This document shows, in pieces, positions 8,600 to 20,245 of a stretch of DNA of 64,000 nt; positions within the stretch are counted from its first letter, which is position 1; every line of letters begins with the position of its first letter. Source of the stretch: an uncultured Aeriscardovia sp. GTDB lineage: Bacteria; Actinomycetota; Actinomycetes; Actinomycetales; Bifidobacteriaceae. The notes under the pieces are model-generated. The model searched no databases. It had not been told where the DNA came from and was given only the letters and a program-made list of their open reading frames with translations. Position numbers and translations under genes: made by a program. The stretch spans positions 62,001-126,000 of the forward strand of contig CAIFES010000003.1 in the NCBI GenBank assembly GCA_903789535.1, given 5' to 3'.

Positions 8600-10855
8600 T
8601 CACTTGGTGCTGTCAGGCTCCAAGAATAGTGCGCTCAGCGCGGGCACGGTGATCGGCGCGGACCAGTCACGCGAATGATACGGATGGTCCTCGGCCTGGA
8701 TGGTGCCGTTGGTCACGCCATTGCCGTCATAGCGCGTGTCGTCGGTGTTGAGCACCTCGTGCCATGCGCCGCCCTGCGGCAGCGGCAGGCGGTAGCCGTC
8801 CCAGCGTGATCCGGAGAAGTTGACGACCACCACGAGCGGATGGCCGGCCTTGTCGTAGCGCACGAACGAGAGCGTGTTGTGATCGGCGTCATCGCTGGTG
8901 AGCCACTGGAAGCCGGACTGGTCGAAGTCCTGCTGCCACAGCGCTGGGGTGGTCTTGTAGAACGCGTTGAGGTCGGAGACGAGGCTCTGCACGCCCTTGT
9001 GGTCGGGCGAGGCGAGGCTCGTCCAGTCGAGGGAGTTGTTGTAATCCCACTCGCCGAACTGGGCGAACTCGTTGCCCATGAAGGTGAGCTTGCGGCCCGG
9101 ATGCGCCCACTGGTAGGCGAACAGCTCGCGCACCTGGGCGAAACGCTGGGGGTCGCTGCCGGGCATACGGCCGATGAGCGAGCCCTTGCCGTGCACCACC
9201 TCGTCATGGCTGATGGGCAGCACATAGTGCTCCGTGTAGGCGTAGACCATCGAGAACGTGATCTCGTTGTGGTGCCACTTGCGGTTGATCGGCTGCTCGG
9301 ACATGTACTGGAGCGTGTCATGCATCCAGCCCATGTTCCACTTGAACCCGAAGCCCAGGCCGCCGGCGTTGGTGGGGGCGGTCACGCCCGGCCAGGCGGT
9401 GGACTCCTCGGCGATGATGACGGTACCCGGGTTGTTCTTGTAGGCGGTGGCCGTCGCCTCCTTGAGGAAGTCGATCGCCTCGAGGTTCTCACGCCCGCCG
9501 TAGCGGTTCGGACGCCACTGGCCCGGCTTGCGCGAGTAGTCGAGGTAGAGCATGGACGCCACGGCGTCCACCCTCAGCCCGTCCACATGGAACTCCTTGA
9601 GCCAGTAGATGGCGTTGGCCACCAGGAAATTGCGCACCTCGTTGCGTGAGTAGTTGAAGATATAGGTGCCCCAGTCGGGCTGCTCGCCGCGCAGCGGGTC
9701 GGGGTTCTCATACAGCGGCGTGCCGTCGAAGCGTGCCAGGGCGAAGTCGTCCTTGGGGAAGTGGGCGGGCACCCAGTCCATGATGACGCCGATGCCGGCC
9801 TGGTGGAACGCGTCCACAAGGTAACGGAAGTCGTCAGGGCTGCCGCCGCGCGAGTCAGGCGCGTAGTAGCCGGTCACCTGATAGCCCCACGAGCCCTCGA
9901 ACGGGTGCTGGGCCAGGGGCAGGAACTCCACATGCGTGAAGTTCTCCTTCTTGACGTAGGCCACGAGCTGGTCGGCCATCTGCCGGTAGGACAGTCCCTT
10001 GATCCAGCTGCCGGCATGCACCTCGTAGATGCTCATCGGCTTGAGATGGGCATTCTCCTGAGCGCGGCGGTCCATCCACTCCTCGTCGTTCCACGTGTAC
10101 TTCGTGTCGTCCACGAGGATGGAGGCGGTGCGCGGCGGCACCTCATGCGCGAACTCGAGCGGGTCGGCCTTTTCCTTCCACTCGTTGTTGGCATTGAGGA
10201 TCTGATACTTGTATTTCATGCCCGGCTTGAGGTCGGGGATGAAGATCTCCCAGATGCCCGAGGCGCCCATCGAGCGCATGGCGTAGGCGCGGCCGTCCCA
10301 GCCGTCGAAGTCGCCGACCACGCGCACGGCATGGGCGTTGGGCGCCCACACGGCGAAGGAGGCGCCGCTGATCTTCTTGCTGCCTGGGACCCCCGGCGTG
10401 CCCATCGGGTCGTCATACTGGCGGATGTGCGCGCCGAGCACCTGCCACAGGCGCTCATGCCGGCCCTCGCCGATGAGGTAGAGGTCCATGTCGCCCACGG
10501 TGGGCAGGAAGCGGTACGGATCATCCTGGATCTCCGGCTTGCCGCCCTTGTAGGTCACCTCCACGCGGTAATCGGGGGTCGAGAGCGTGCCGTCGGCCTC
10601 CTTCTCGAGCGGGACGAGGGCGACGAACACGCCGTTGTGCTCGTGGTGCGCCTCATACCGGCCGTTCTGCGTGAGGATGCGCACGCTCTTGGCCAGAGGC
10701 CGCAGAACGCGCACCGTCGCCCACCGGCTGCCGGAGCCGTTGGGGTGGATGCCCAGCACAGCGTGCGGGTTGTAGTACGTGCCATTGGAGACCGCGTCGA
10801 GGGTCCCCTGCTCCACCGGCACCGGTGCCGGTGTCTCACTAGTGTTTGTCACCAT
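8600..10855 (-). CDS. glgB: 1,4-alpha-glucan branching enzyme
   Basis: GH13 motifs ([54 protein letters not shown]); start placed at MVTNTSETP. Confidence 0.95.
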   Translation of the reverse strand: MVTNTSETPAPVPVEQGTLDAVSNGTYYNPHAVLGIHPNGSGSRWATVRVLRPLAKSVRILTQNGRYEAHHEHNGVFVALVPLEKEADGTLSTPDYRVEVTYKGGKPEIQDDPYRFLPTVGDMDLYLIGEGRHERLWQVLGAHIRQYDDPMGTPGVPGSKKISGASFAVWAPNAHAVRVVGDFDGWDGRAYAMRSMGASGIWEIFIPDLKPGMKYKYQILNANNEWKEKADPLEFAHEVPPRTASILVDDTKYTWNDEEWMDRRAQENAHLKPMSIYEVHAGSWIKGLSYRQMADQLVAYVKKENFTHVEFLPLAQHPFEGSWGYQVTGYYAPDSRGGSPDDFRYLVDAFHQAGIGVIMDWVPAHFPKDDFALARFDGTPLYENPDPLRGEQPDWGTYIFNYSRNEVRNFLVANAIYWLKEFHVDGLRVDAVASMLYLDYSRKPGQWRPNRYGGRENLEAIDFLKEATATAYKNNPGTVIIAEESTAWPGVTAPTNAGGLGFGFKWNMGWMHDTLQYMSEQPINRKWHHNEITFSMVYAYTEHYVLPISHDEVVHGKGSLIGRMPGSDPQRFAQVRELFAYQWAHPGRKLTFMGNEFAQFGEWDYNNSLDWTSLASPDHKGVQSLVSDLNAFYKTTPALWQQDFDQSGFQWLTSDDADHNTLSFVRYDKAGHPLVVVVNFSGSRWDGYRLPLPQGGAWHEVLNTDDTRYDGNGVTNGTIQAEDHPYHSRDWSAPITVPALSALFLEPDSTK

Positions 10856-11060
10856 AATTTTGAGTTTATCGCAGATGTGAAGATCCCGGGGGCGGTTTGT
10901 GGAGGTGTTTTCCTGATCGGTCGCCTGCCGCCGGCAGCCATTTCCTGCCCCGCGTCCTTGTTGCGCGCACGGCGGGGCGGGCGGCTGTTTTGTCCGTGCC
11001 GGATGCCATGCTTTGCAATGGCTAAGTGTCGATTTTTCTGTTTTCGGGAGGATTTGGTCC

Positions 11061-11762
11061 ATGGCCTACAAGGTGGGGGACACCGTTGTTTATCCGCGTC
11101 ACGGGGCGGCCCGGATCGTCGCCATCGGCGACCATGAGCTCAAAGGCGTCACCCGTCGGTACATCAAGATGCAGATTCTTGATGACCCCTCGGGCAACGG
11201 CCTCGTCATCGAGATTCCCGAGAAGAACCTGAAGAAGATCGGCGTGCGCGACATCGCCGACGCCAAGGCCGTCACCAAGGTGTTCGAGATCCTCCGTACC
11301 CCCATCGAGGAGGAGAAGACCAACTGGTCGCGCAGATTCAAGCTCAACCAGGAGAAGGTCGCCTCGGGCGACGTCAACAAGATCGCCGAGGTGGTGCGCG
11401 ACCTCGCCCAGCGCGATGACCTCGAGCACGGCCTGTCCGCCGGCGAGAAGCGCATGCTCGTGCGCGCCCGCTCCGTCCTCTCGTCGGAGATCTCCTTGTC
11501 GGAGAACATCAGCATCGAGCAGACCGAGCACCTGCTCGACGTGAACCTCGGCTATGCCGAGCCGACAGAGGATGATCTCAAGCACCATGCCAAGGCGCCC
11601 AAGGAGAAGGCCTCGCAGACGCTCGACCGCGTGGAGGCCGAGCGCAAGGCTGCCCGCAAGAAGGCGCACCCGTCCAAGAAGAAGACGGCGACGAAGGAAG
11701 AGACGAAGGCTGTGCGCGAGAAGATCGAGAAGGCCTCCGCCGCCCGCTCGCAGCAGGACTGA
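11061..11762 (+). CDS. carD: CarD family transcriptional regulator
   Basis: [19 protein letters not shown], actinobacterial CarD architecture; RBS upstream of ATG 11061. Confidence 0.9.
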   Translation: MAYKVGDTVVYPRHGAARIVAIGDHELKGVTRRYIKMQILDDPSGNGLVIEIPEKNLKKIGVRDIADAKAVTKVFEILRTPIEEEKTNWSRRFKLNQEKVASGDVNKIAEVVRDLAQRDDLEHGLSAGEKRMLVRARSVLSSEISLSENISIEQTEHLLDVNLGYAEPTEDDLKHHAKAPKEKASQTLDRVEAERKAARKKAHPSKKKTATKEETKAVREKIEKASAARSQQD

Positions 11763-11798
11763 ACTTCAGGAACCGGATCCAGACGATCCGATAGACGG

Positions 11799-11840
11799 AA
11801 GAACCCCGCGTGGCCCTCATCCGGTCGCGCGGGGTTCTTT
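11799..11840 (+). terminator. Intrinsic terminator after carD
   Basis: GAACCCCGCG...CGCGGGGTTC stem followed by TTT. Confidence 0.85.
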
Positions 11841-11895
11841 CATATATTCGTTGTCTGTGCGGGGCTGGCATGTGCGCGGGGCCATGCGCCCGCGA

Positions 11896-12747
11896 TCATG
11901 CCTGACGGCGGCCGATGAGCTGGCTGACCGCCCAGATGAGCGTCGCGATCGTCACGATGGCAAAGCTCGGCGGGGTGGGCAGCATGGCCGAGAGCACGAG
12001 GCCGCCCCAGATGCTGATGAGGCAGATGACGCATGACCACACCATCGCCGACAGCGGCGAGCGGGCGAGCGTGTTGGCGCTTGCCGCGGGGGTGACCACG
12101 AGCGCGAAGATCAGCAGCGTTCCCACCGCCTGCACGCTGATGGTGACCGTGCCGGCGAGCATCAGCATGAACACGATGCCCATCAGCCCGGTTGGTACGC
12201 CTTTGGCGCGGGCAACCTGCTCGTCCACGGAGCTGAACAGCAGCGGGTGGTAGACGAGGCCGAGCACCACGAACAGGACGATGTCGAAGATCAGGTAGCC
12301 GAGCAGCTGGCTGTCAGTGATCGAGAGGATCGAGCCGAAGAGGATCGCCTGCATCTGCTGGCTGGCGGAGGCGGACAGCCGCGAGAAGAACAGGCCCAGG
12401 CCCATCGCGAAGGCGAGGATCGTGCCGGTGGCGATGCCCCTCTTGCTCGCCTTCCTGCCCAATGCCCCGATGATGAGGCCCCCGGCCATGGCGAACAGGC
12501 CCAGGCCCAGACTGACCGGCGCGCCGATGAGCACGGCGCCGGTGGCGCCCGGCAGACCGATGTGGGCCAGGGCATGGGCGGCGAACGAGGAGTTGCGGGC
12601 GATGACGAAATAGCCGATGAACCCGGCGGCGAGTGAGATGAGGATGCCGGCCAGCGCCGCGTTGCGCATGAACGGTGTGCCGAGCACGCTCCTCCAGCCG
12701 GGGTCGAACCACTGTGTGGCGAGGGTGAGTGTCTGTGCGTGCATCAT
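11896..12747 (-). CDS. Metal (Zn/Mn-type) ABC transporter permease
   Basis: ZnuB/TroC-type membrane protein; overlaps the ATPase gene. Confidence 0.88.
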   Translation of the reverse strand: MMHAQTLTLATQWFDPGWRSVLGTPFMRNAALAGILISLAAGFIGYFVIARNSSFAAHALAHIGLPGATGAVLIGAPVSLGLGLFAMAGGLIIGALGRKASKRGIATGTILAFAMGLGLFFSRLSASASQQMQAILFGSILSITDSQLLGYLIFDIVLFVVLGLVYHPLLFSSVDEQVARAKGVPTGLMGIVFMLMLAGTVTISVQAVGTLLIFALVVTPAASANTLARSPLSAMVWSCVICLISIWGGLVLSAMLPTPPSFAIVTIATLIWAVSQLIGRRQA

Positions 12748-13673
12748 CGATCCTCCTTCTTCGACTGCTCCTGCGGCGGGTCGCATTCGACCGGATCGTG
12801 GCCGGCGCTGTCCTCGCCCTGCGCATGGAACTGCGCCACCTGTGCGGCGGTGTGCGTGTGCGGGTGCCGCCCGCGCGGCTCCTCGAGCGGGTTGGGGCGC
12901 ACGAACATATCGCCCTCGGGGGTCTTGAGCACCTCGACCTTCGTGCCGTACAGATGTGTGAGCAGCCGGGAATCCATCACATTGCCGATCGGGGCGTAAT
13001 GCGGGTGCCCGTCGAGCAGATAGATGGCACCGGTCAGGATCGGCAGCAGCATGTTGAGATCATGGGCGACCACCTGGATGCTCATATCCAGGCGTGTGTT
13101 GAGATGGGAGAGCGTGGCAACGAGGTCACGCTGGCCGGTGATGTCGAGGTTGGCGAGCGGCTCGTCGAGCAGCAGCAGATCCGGGTCGGCCACGAGTGCC
13201 TGCGCGATGGCGACGCGCTGGCGCATCCCGCCGCTCATCTGCGACAGCCGCAGCCCTGCCGCGTCGTCGATGTCGGCCAGCCCCAGCGCCTCATGCACTT
13301 TGTCCCTCTGCGCACGGGTGAGCCGGCGGAAGCCGAACAGCGGGCCGTTGAGCCCCAAGGCCACCGACTGCTCGGCGGTGATGTTGGAGTCGATGTCGGA
13401 GGCGTAGGACTGCGGCACGTAGCCGATGCGCGCGTTGGCCTCGCCCGGACGCCGTCCCAGCACCCGCACCGACCCGTGGCTGAGCGGCACAAGTCCCAGC
13501 TCGACCGACAGGAGCGTGGTCTTGCCCGCGCCGTTCGTACCGACGATGGCCGTCACGCTGCCGCGCGGGATGGAGAACGTGCCATGGCTCCAGATCAGGC
13601 GTCGTCCGCGGCGCACTGCCGCGTCCTCGAAACGCACCGATTCGGCTGGTTTCTGCGTTGTCGCCTCGCCCAT
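12744..13673 (-). CDS. Metal ABC transporter ATP-binding protein
   Basis: Walker A GTNGAGKTTL, LSQMSGGMRQRVAIAQAL, LLLLDEPLANLD; RBS AGGAGG before the start at 13673. Confidence 0.9.
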   Translation of the reverse strand: MGEATTQKPAESVRFEDAAVRRGRRLIWSHGTFSIPRGSVTAIVGTNGAGKTTLLSVELGLVPLSHGSVRVLGRRPGEANARIGYVPQSYASDIDSNITAEQSVALGLNGPLFGFRRLTRAQRDKVHEALGLADIDDAAGLRLSQMSGGMRQRVAIAQALVADPDLLLLDEPLANLDITGQRDLVATLSHLNTRLDMSIQVVAHDLNMLLPILTGAIYLLDGHPHYAPIGNVMDSRLLTHLYGTKVEVLKTPEGDMFVRPNPLEEPRGRHPHTHTAAQVAQFHAQGEDSAGHDPVECDPPQEQSKKEDR

Positions 13674-13766
13674 CGGCCCCTCCTTCGTTCGTTCTCCTGC
13701 ACGCCGCCGCGTCATTCGGACGCGTGCCGCGTTGCGTGGATGCGCATGCGCTCCGGCCGTCCCTCT

Positions 13767-13844
13767 GGCATATGGTCGCATCAGGCATATGCGGTCGCTT
13801 TAGGCATATGGTCGCATCTGATAGGCATATGGTCGCATCTGATA
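13767..13844. repeat. Four direct repeats of GGCATATG(C)GGTCGCATCTGATA type, units 17/19/21/21 bp
   Basis: Read directly: 13767-13783, 13784-13802, 13803-13823, 13824-13844; the last two are identical. Confidence 0.9.
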
Positions 13845-13980
13845 TGGCCGGGACGATAACCGACCAGCTCTACCAGTACCCTCAGAGATCGGGACGCGCG
13901 GTTGAAATCCACAGCAGCAAACCGTGCGGACGCGCGGCGGAAACCACAGACGGACGACAGGCAGTAAGGCAGGTGCGGGT

Positions 13981-14883
13981 ATGACGGCACGAAGGATCGA
14001 CGGGCGTGAGTGCGCCCGACAGGTGAGGGCGGACATCGCCCGGCGCGTGGCAGCGCTGGGGGAGCGGGGGATCCGCCTCGCCCTCGGCACGCTGCTCGTG
14101 GGCGATGATGTCGGCTCGCACAAATATGTGGCGGGCAAACAGCGCGACTGCGCGCAGGTGGGCATCCGCTCCATCGCCCGCACGCTGCCGGTCACGGCCA
14201 CGCAAGAAGAGATCCTGGAGCAGGTTGACGCGCTCAACGCCGACCCGGACTGCACCGGCTACATCGTCCAGCTGCCCTTGCCGCGCGGCATCGATGAGCA
14301 GGCCGTCATCTCCCATATCGACCCGGCCAAGGATGCGGACGGACTGAGTCCGGCGAGCCTCGGCCGGCTCGTGCTGGACGTGTCCGGCGGTTCTGGCGCG
14401 CCGCTGCCGTGCACCCCGCGCGGGATCCTGCATCTGCTGCGCTGGGCGGGCATTGACCCGGCGCACAAGCATGTGGTCGTCATCGGCCGCGGCATCACCG
14501 CCGGCCGGCCGCTCGGACTGCTGCTGACCCGTCGGGACGTCAATGCCACGGTGAGCCTGTGCCACACGGGCACGCCCGATCTGGCACAGATCACCCGCCA
14601 GGCCGACATCCTCATCAGCGCGGCGGGCAAGGCGCATCTCGTCACGCCGGACATGGTCAGGCCCGGCGCGGTGCTCGTGGACGTGGGCGTCTCGCGCGGG
14701 CCGGTCGACCCGGCCACCGGCAAGACGCACATCGAGGGTGATATTGATCCGGCCTGCCGCGACAAGGCCTCGGCCTACACGCCCAACCCCGGCGGCGTGG
14801 GGCCGATGACGCGTGCCATGCTGCTGCTCAATCTCGTGGAGGCGGCCGAGCGCCAGGCGTGTTCGCCGACGCGCGGTTGGTAG
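13981..14883 (+). CDS. folD: Bifunctional methylenetetrahydrofolate dehydrogenase/cyclohydrolase
   Basis: [44 protein letters not shown]. Confidence 0.95.
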   Translation: MTARRIDGRECARQVRADIARRVAALGERGIRLALGTLLVGDDVGSHKYVAGKQRDCAQVGIRSIARTLPVTATQEEILEQVDALNADPDCTGYIVQLPLPRGIDEQAVISHIDPAKDADGLSPASLGRLVLDVSGGSGAPLPCTPRGILHLLRWAGIDPAHKHVVVIGRGITAGRPLGLLLTRRDVNATVSLCHTGTPDLAQITRQADILISAAGKAHLVTPDMVRPGAVLVDVGVSRGPVDPATGKTHIEGDIDPACRDKASAYTPNPGGVGPMTRAMLLLNLVEAAERQACSPTRGW

Positions 14884-15052
14884 GCGCCGGTCGCTAAAAT
14901 TGTGCCCGTCGAACGGGTTGACCGCTCTTCCACGCGTCCAAGAAGGCGCGCGAAAAGTGAATGCCGTCCGCGCGGGCCGGGAAGCCGGGATCGCGTGCGA
15001 GGGCGGAGAACAGAAGACAGACAGTATCCATCAAGAAAGAAACCCATATTTC

Positions 15053-16552
15053 ATGGCAGAAACTAACGAGCAGGTTCAGAAGGTCGCCATCAACGACATC
15101 GGGACCAAAGAAGACTTCATCAAGGCCGTCGACGCCACCATCAAGAACTTTGATGACGGTGACATCGTCAAGGGCACCGTCGTCCGCATCGATCACGATG
15201 AGGTCCTTCTCGACATCGGTTACAAGACCGAGGGCGTCATCCCCTCGCGCGAGCTGTCCATCAAGAAGGATGTCAATCCGGATGATGAGGTCAAGCTCGG
15301 CGACGAGATCGAGGCGCTTGTCGTCACCAAGGAAGACAAAGAGGGCCGTCTGATCCTGTCGAAGAAGCGCGCGCAGTACGAGCGTGCGTGGGGCAAGATC
15401 GAGAAGATCAAGGAAGACGATGGTGTCGTCGAGGGCACCGTCATCGAGGCCGTCAAGGGCGGTCTCATCGTGGACGTCGGTCTGCGCGGCTTCCTTCCTG
15501 CCTCCCTCGTCGAGATGCGTCGCGTCCGCGACCTCTCGCCGTACATCGGCACTCGCATCAAGGCCAAGGTCATCGAGCTCGACAAGAACCGCAACAATGT
15601 GGTTCTGTCCCGCCGGCAGTATCTGGAGGAGACCCAGTCCGAGGTCCGCCAGGAGTTCATGTCCAAGCTCAAGAAGGGCCAGATCCGCGAGGGCACCGTC
15701 TCCTCCATCGTCAACTTCGGCGCGTTCGTCGATCTGGGCGGTGTCGATGGTCTCATCCACGTCTCCGAGCTGTCGTGGCGCCACATCGACCACCCGTCCG
15801 AGGTCGTCAAGGTCGGCCAGAAGGTCACCGTCGAGGTCCTCGACGTCGATCCGGAGCGCGAGCGCATCTCCCTCTCGCTCAAGGCGACGCAGGAGGATCC
15901 GTGGCAGAAGTTCGCCCGCACCCACGTGCCGGGACAGATCGTCAAGGGCAAGGTCACCAAGATCGTCCAGTTCGGTGCCTTTGTCGCCGTCGACGACGGC
16001 ATCGAGGGCCTGGTGCACATCTCCGAGCTCGCCGACCGTCACGTCAACGATCCGTCGACCGTCGTCTCGCAGGGCGAGGAGATCTTCGTCAAGGTCATCG
16101 ACGTCGATCTCGATCGTCGCCGCATCTCCCTGTCGCTCAAGCAGGCCGATGACTCGTGCGACCCGAACTCCGAGGACTTCGATCCGGCGCTGTACGGCAT
16201 GCCGGCCGAGTACGACGAGAACGGCAACTACAAGTACCCGGAGGGCTTCGATCCGCAGACGAACGAGTGGATGGAAGGCTACGACCAGCAGCGCGAGCAG
16301 TGGGAGTCCGAGTACGCCGCCGCCCACGATCTGTGGGAGCAGCACAAGGCCTTCGTCGCCAAGGAGCACGAGAACGCCGAGAAGTCGGCGGAGGAGGACC
16401 ACGAGGCCAACGAGGCCCGTCAGGCCGCCCGTCCGCAGGCTGAGGCCGAGGCTCCGACCAGCTACCACTCCGAGGCGCAGACCGAGGGCACCCTCGCGTC
16501 CGACTCGAAGCTCGAGCAGCTGCGCAATGAGCTTCTGAAGAACCAGAAGTGA
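15053..16552 (+). CDS. rpsA: 30S ribosomal protein S1
   Basis: Four S1 domains (e.g. GTVSSIVNFGAFVDLGGVDGLIHVSELSW). Confidence 0.97.
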   Translation: MAETNEQVQKVAINDIGTKEDFIKAVDATIKNFDDGDIVKGTVVRIDHDEVLLDIGYKTEGVIPSRELSIKKDVNPDDEVKLGDEIEALVVTKEDKEGRLILSKKRAQYERAWGKIEKIKEDDGVVEGTVIEAVKGGLIVDVGLRGFLPASLVEMRRVRDLSPYIGTRIKAKVIELDKNRNNVVLSRRQYLEETQSEVRQEFMSKLKKGQIREGTVSSIVNFGAFVDLGGVDGLIHVSELSWRHIDHPSEVVKVGQKVTVEVLDVDPERERISLSLKATQEDPWQKFARTHVPGQIVKGKVTKIVQFGAFVAVDDGIEGLVHISELADRHVNDPSTVVSQGEEIFVKVIDVDLDRRRISLSLKQADDSCDPNSEDFDPALYGMPAEYDENGNYKYPEGFDPQTNEWMEGYDQQREQWESEYAAAHDLWEQHKAFVAKEHENAEKSAEEDHEANEARQAARPQAEAEAPTSYHSEAQTEGTLASDSKLEQLRNELLKNQK

Positions 16553-16591
16553 GCCTCTGAGAATGCCTGAGGGCATTCTCGCGAGACACTG

Positions 16592-16622
16592 AAAAGGCAG
16601 GGCCATGTGCCCTGCCTTTTTT
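16592..16622 (+). terminator. Intrinsic terminator after rpsA
   Basis: AAAAGGCAGGG CCATGTG CCCTGCCTTTTTT; a second hairpin GAGAATGCC/GGCATTCTC just upstream. Confidence 0.9.
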
Positions 16623-17056
16623 GGTACTTCGAAACGGATGATGTCACCTTGGATTTGATCACCTCGGAGCGGGGTGACGTGCGGTGCGGCATCTGTGAGG
16701 TTGTGGCGGTGTGACGCTACCGTGCTGTGGCAGTCTGGTAGTGAGGTGTCCGTCACGTATCCCGCCGGGCGATGTTCCATCGATGTACCACTTGCATGCT
16801 TTGACGCATGTCCGTGGCTGTCCCCGCTGCTGAATATCTTCGAGTCCGTCACACCGGCCACATCCTGTTTCCCATCACGATCCCTCCCTATCGGGAAGAA
16901 CCCCTCCTCATCGGGAAGAATCGGCAGGCGCATGGTCGAGCCCGGCAGGACACGGATCCGGCCCAGCGCGAAAACGCCGGAGACGGCACGATGACGGCAT
17001 AATAGAAGTGTCCGGCGGAAGGACGGGGGTGCGCCCGTCCGGAAATGAGGAGCTGT

Positions 17057-17722
17057 ATGTACTCACGCGTCGCGCTGACCGGCGGAATCGGGGCCGGAAA
17101 ATCGACGATCGCCCATCATCTGGAGGGGCGCGGGGCCTATGTGATCGACTACGACGAGGTCTCCCGCGACGTCGTCGTGCCCGGAAGCGACGGTCTGCGC
17201 CGGCTGCATGACCTGTTCGGCGACGAGGCGCTCAATGCGGACGGCACGCTCAACCGTCGATGGCTGGCGCAAGAGATGTTCCACCGCGATGATCTGCGTG
17301 ATCGCGTCAACCGCACGCTCCACCCGCTCATCTTCGCCGAGGCGGAAAAGCGCGAGACCGACTGGCTCACCCGTCACCATATCAGCGCGAATTTCGGTGC
17401 GGGCAAAGGCTCGGGGTCCCGTTACTGGCGTGAGGGAGGTCTTCGCGCCATCGTGCTGCATGAGATCTCCCTGCTGGCCGAAACGGGCACGCAGTCATGG
17501 TTTGACGCGATCGTCGACGTGGAGGCCCCGGAGGACATGCGCATCAGGCGGCTCGTCGAGACGCGCGGGATGAGCGTCTCCGACGCGCAGGAGCGCATCG
17601 CCGCCCAGGCGGGCGAGGAGGAACGGCGGGCGATCGCCACCTATGTGATCGACTCGTCGGGCACCTTGGAGGAAACTCTGCGCCAGGCCGACGAAATCTT
17701 CGATCTGCTCCAGCGCCGCTGA
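17057..17722 (+). CDS. coaE: Dephospho-CoA kinase
   Basis: MYSRVALTGGIGAGKSTIAHHLEGRGAYVIDYDEVSRDV. Confidence 0.94.
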   Translation: MYSRVALTGGIGAGKSTIAHHLEGRGAYVIDYDEVSRDVVVPGSDGLRRLHDLFGDEALNADGTLNRRWLAQEMFHRDDLRDRVNRTLHPLIFAEAEKRETDWLTRHHISANFGAGKGSGSRYWREGGLRAIVLHEISLLAETGTQSWFDAIVDVEAPEDMRIRRLVETRGMSVSDAQERIAAQAGEEERRAIATYVIDSSGTLEETLRQADEIFDLLQRR

Positions 17723-17833
17723 GTGACATCCGCGTGTGTCAGTGGCATGCGCATCTTCCCCTCATCCGCGTCAGCCTGCGGCGATATCGCCGTGCGGCGG
17801 TACAGGCGATGGGTAGAGTGAAGACACCACGAT

Positions 17834-17847
17834 CGAACACCTGTTCG
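17834..17847. promoter_or_regulatory. LexA (SOS) box CGAACACCTGTTCG upstream of uvrB
   Basis: Matches CGAAC-N4-GTTCG, 17 bp before the uvrB start. Confidence 0.85.
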
Positions 17848-17864
17848 CGTGGGCGGAAAGGCGA

Positions 17865-20063
17865 GTGATGACGGCGCAGACGGGCACGGCGGAAAAGTAC
17901 TGGGACATGGCCGATACGGATATGGACGAGGCGGGGGAGGACGACCCGTTCGCCCCGCACGGCATCATCCGCACGAACAAGCCGTTCGTCGTCAAGGCGC
18001 CGTACAAACCCTCCGGCGACCAGCCGCAGGCCATCGCCGAGATCGCCCGGCGCATCAAGGCGGGGGAGAAGGACGTCGTCCTGCAGGGCGCCACGGGCAC
18101 CGGCAAGACCGCCACAGCCGCCTGGGTCATCGAGAAGCTCCAGCGCCCCACCCTCATCATCGAGCCGAACAAGACGCTTGCCGCCCAGCTGTGCAGCGAG
18201 CTGCGCGAGCTCATGCCTGACAACGCCGTCAACTATTTCGTGTCGTACTACGACTACTACCAGCCTGAGGCCTACATCCCGCAGACCGACACGTACATCG
18301 AGAAGGACTCGGACATCGACGACGATGTGGAGCGCCTGCGCCACGCCACCACTGCGAGCCTGCTCACGCGCCGCGACTGCGTGGTCGTGGCCACCGTCTC
18401 CTGCATCTACGGTCTGGGCACCCCGCAGGAATACGCCAAGCAGATGCTCTTCCTCCACGAGGGCGAGGAGGTCGACCGCCAGCGCCTGCTGCGCAAGTTC
18501 GTCTCCATGCAGTACAAGCGCAACGACGTGGCGTTCAGCCGCGGCACGTTCCGCGTGCGCGGCGACACCGTCGAGATCATCCCGGTCTACGAGGAGAACG
18601 CCATCCGCATCGAGTTCTTCGGCGACGAGATCGACCGCATCGCCCTGCTCAACCCCGTCACTGGCGACGAGATCCGCGAGGAGGAGCAGGTCCAGATCTT
18701 CCCGGCCACCCAGTACGCCAACGGCCCCGAGCGCACCAAACATGCCGTCAAAACGATCCAGGAGGAGCTGGACCAGCAGCTCGCCAAATTCAAGAAGGAG
18801 GGCAAGCTCCTCGAGGCCGAGCGCCTCCAGCAGCGCACCACCTATGATCTGGAGATGATCAGCCAGATCGGCTCGTGCAGCGGCATCGAGAACTACTCGC
18901 GCCACTTCGACCAGCGCGCGCCCGGCACCCCGCCCAACACGCTGCTCGACTTCTTCCCCGACGATTTCCTGCTCATCGTCGATGAGTCGCACGTCACCAT
19001 CCCGCAGATCGGCGCGATGTACAACGGTGACCGCTCGCGCAAGCGCACGCTCGTGCAGTATGGTTTCCGCCTGCCCAGCGCGCTCGACAACCGTCCGCTC
19101 AAATTCGACGAGTTCGAGGACCGTATCGGCCAGACGCTCTATATGTCTGCCACACCGGGTGATTTCGAGCTCGACCGCAGCGACGGGGTGGTCGAGCAGA
19201 TCATCCGCCCGACCGGCCTGCTCGACCCGAGGATCGAGGTGCGGCCCACGAAAGGCCAGATCGACGACCTGCTCGATGAGATCAACGAGCGCGTGCGCCG
19301 CCATGAGCGCGTGCTCGTCACCACGCTCACCAAGAAGATGGCCGAGGACCTGTCCGACTATCTGCTTGACCACGGCGTGAAGGTGCGCTATTTGCACTCC
19401 GACATCGACACGCTCAAGCGCGTGGAACTGCTGCGCCAGCTGCGCGAGGGAAAGATCGACTGCATCGTCGGCATCAACCTGCTGCGCGAGGGCCTCGATC
19501 TGCCGGAGGTCTCGCTCGTGGCCATCCTCGACGCCGACAAGGAGGGCTTCCTGCGCTCCTATCGCTCGCTCATCCAGACGATCGGCCGCGCGGCCCGCAA
19601 TCCCAACGGCATGGTCATCATGTACGCCGACAGCCGCACCGATTCGATGGACGCCGCCATCTCCGAGACAGAGCGGCGGCGGAGCCTGCAGGAGAAGTTC
19701 AACGCCGAGCACCACATCACCCCGCGCCCGCTCAAGAAGAAGATCACTGACGTGACCGACATGATCGCCCGCGAGGAGGTGGACACGAAGGACCTGCTCG
19801 CGGGCGGCTACCGCAACTCCGGCTCGGCGGCCAACACGCACTTCGGCATCCCGGCCGCCGACGCGCGCGAGATGGACGAACGACACGAACAGATCCGCAA
19901 GGCCGGCATGCCGGCGGAGGACCTCGACAAGCTCATCCGCGATATGGACGTCCAGATGCGCAAGGCCGCCCACGACCTGCAGTTCGAGCTCGCGGCCCGT
20001 CTGCGCGACGAGATCCGCGACCTGAAGAAAGAGCTGCGCGCGATGGTCGACGCCAAGAAGTGA
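17865..20063 (+). CDS. uvrB: Excinuclease ABC subunit B
   Basis: [36 protein letters not shown]-terminal UVR motif. Confidence 0.98.
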   Translation: MMTAQTGTAEKYWDMADTDMDEAGEDDPFAPHGIIRTNKPFVVKAPYKPSGDQPQAIAEIARRIKAGEKDVVLQGATGTGKTATAAWVIEKLQRPTLIIEPNKTLAAQLCSELRELMPDNAVNYFVSYYDYYQPEAYIPQTDTYIEKDSDIDDDVERLRHATTASLLTRRDCVVVATVSCIYGLGTPQEYAKQMLFLHEGEEVDRQRLLRKFVSMQYKRNDVAFSRGTFRVRGDTVEIIPVYEENAIRIEFFGDEIDRIALLNPVTGDEIREEEQVQIFPATQYANGPERTKHAVKTIQEELDQQLAKFKKEGKLLEAERLQQRTTYDLEMISQIGSCSGIENYSRHFDQRAPGTPPNTLLDFFPDDFLLIVDESHVTIPQIGAMYNGDRSRKRTLVQYGFRLPSALDNRPLKFDEFEDRIGQTLYMSATPGDFELDRSDGVVEQIIRPTGLLDPRIEVRPTKGQIDDLLDEINERVRRHERVLVTTLTKKMAEDLSDYLLDHGVKVRYLHSDIDTLKRVELLRQLREGKIDCIVGINLLREGLDLPEVSLVAILDADKEGFLRSYRSLIQTIGRAARNPNGMVIMYADSRTDSMDAAISETERRRSLQEKFNAEHHITPRPLKKKITDVTDMIAREEVDTKDLLAGGYRNSGSAANTHFGIPAADAREMDERHEQIRKAGMPAEDLDKLIRDMDVQMRKAAHDLQFELAARLRDEIRDLKKELRAMVDAKK

Positions 20064-20245
20064 GAGGCTCCGGCCGCCCATCATCAGCACGATGCCGACG
20101 GCCTTTATCAGCACGGCACGAACAGCCGCCGCCAACAGGTGAACAGGGCCCCCTTGCCCCCCGGGTGCGTTAGAATCAGAGGCGTTGTCGGCCGGCGGCA
20201 GCACCGCCGGCCCCGAGCCATCACGTCACGTGAGGGAGTTATTTC

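Noticed and set aside
13674-13781. Longer N-terminus of the metal ABC ATPase reading into the repeat array
   Set aside because: A strong RBS (AGGAGG) precedes the internal start MGEATTQKP; upstream residues look non-coding.
13767-13844. CRISPR array
   Set aside because: Units are contiguous, 17-21 bp with no unique spacers and no cas genes nearby.
14894-16933. 679-aa minus-strand ORF opposite rpsA
   Set aside because: Shadow ORF of a high-GC, codon-biased gene; repetitive L/D/V-rich translation with no recognisable domain, fully overlapped by S1.
17739-20204. 821-aa minus-strand ORF opposite uvrB
   Set aside because: Antisense shadow; composition typical of reversed GC-rich codons; real gene is uvrB.
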